A stretch of 5,041 nt of DNA. It comes from CAZFPN01 sp044370655. Lineage in GTDB: Bacteria; Pseudomonadota; Alphaproteobacteria; Rickettsiales; Deianiraeaceae. The translations under genes and the position numbers were made by a program. How positions within the stretch are numbered: position 1 is the stretch's first letter; the number at the start of each line of letters is the position of its first letter. This document shows, piece after piece, positions 4,880-5,041 of this stretch. Below the pieces are notes generated by a model. That model was not told the DNA's origin. It ran no database searches and saw only the letters and a list, made by a program, of their open reading frames with translations. The DNA lies in the NCBI GenBank assembly GCA_044370655.1, contig JBILVD010000075.1, positions 1-5,041 on the forward strand. The letters run 5' to 3'.

Positions 4880-5041
4880 TTTTTTACAATAAAAATTGCA
4901 TCCGAGGTAGCAGAAAATTCTCCGCTTTTTGCTTTATGCGTAAATGTAATTTTTTTATTTATCAACATTTCTTTTGAAAAACTATCAAGATACTCCATAA
5001 TTTTATCTTTCAATAACTTCGTATTTCGTTTTAACTTCCAA
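4876..5041 (-). CDS. Restriction endonuclease, 3' end (same gene as 1-1062)
   Basis: Bases 5041-4915 repeat the sequence at 127-1 and encode the same residues. Bases 4914-4876 are the unique end of the gene and encode SATSDAIFIVKK followed by TGA. The reading phase across the junction is exact (1062 + 39 = 1101 nt, 367 codons). The TGA overlaps the M2 ATG as ATGA at 4879-4876. This is not a second gene or a duplicate. Confidence 0.88.
   Translation of the reverse strand, partial: WKLKRNTKLLKDKIMEYLDSFSKEMLINKKITFTHKAKSGEFSATSDAIFIVKK
4915..5041. repeat. Terminal direct repeat, right copy
   Basis: Identical to 1-127. It is best treated as a redundant overlap and removed when the 4914-bp circle is drawn. 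Confidence 0.9.

Overview
This window reads as one small circular, AT-rich DNA element rather than a slice of chromosome. Its first 127 bases (1-127) are repeated exactly as its last 127 (4915-5041), which is the usual mark of a circular contig joined on an assembly k-mer. The unique circle is therefore 4914 bp. Host: a low-GC bacterium using the standard code and sigma70-type promoters. The evidence is a TTGACA/TATAAT promoter, an AAGGG ribosome-binding site and ATGA gene overlaps with TGA as a real stop. I cannot name the genus. A small plasmid or excised circular element fits best.

Layout, read on the circle. Region 2124-2453 is the only large non-coding stretch and lies between divergent transcription units. 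Leftward on the minus strand runs a complete restriction-modification operon. M1, a D12-class N6-adenine methyltransferase (2123 to 1059), comes first. Next is R, a 366-aa PD-(D/E)XK endonuclease that starts at 1062, runs off the left edge and finishes at 4876 on the right edge. Last is M2, a beta-class methyltransferase with a C-terminal HNH nuclease domain (4879 to 3428). Both internal junctions are 4-nt ATGA overlaps, so the three genes are probably translationally coupled. R is visible only when the circle is closed.

Rightward on the plus strand, a consensus sigma70 promoter (2401-2429) drives an unrecognised reading frame, 2454-3413. A single in-frame TAA at 2751-2753 splits it into 99 codons and about 216-219 codons. 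It ends 14 bp from the end of M2, so the two units converge. No recognisable replication, mobilisation or partition gene is present. The split frame is the only protein candidate for a replication initiator, and the control region is the only candidate origin.

The control region also holds an 8-bp tandem repeat (2193-2231), a 9-bp inverted repeat around the weak leftward promoter, and a long imperfect hairpin (2263-2366). The hairpin has a GNRA tetraloop, a tandem G-A internal loop and G-U pairs that make sense only as plus-strand RNA. The 5' ends of the two unrelated methyltransferase genes share a 34-bp near-identical block encoding GFMDFQNTLF. Together the genes would let the element protect its own DNA and cut unmodified DNA, which also favours its retention in the host. 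Two methyltransferases of different classes with one nuclease suggest an asymmetric recognition site, but the specificity cannot be read from sequence.
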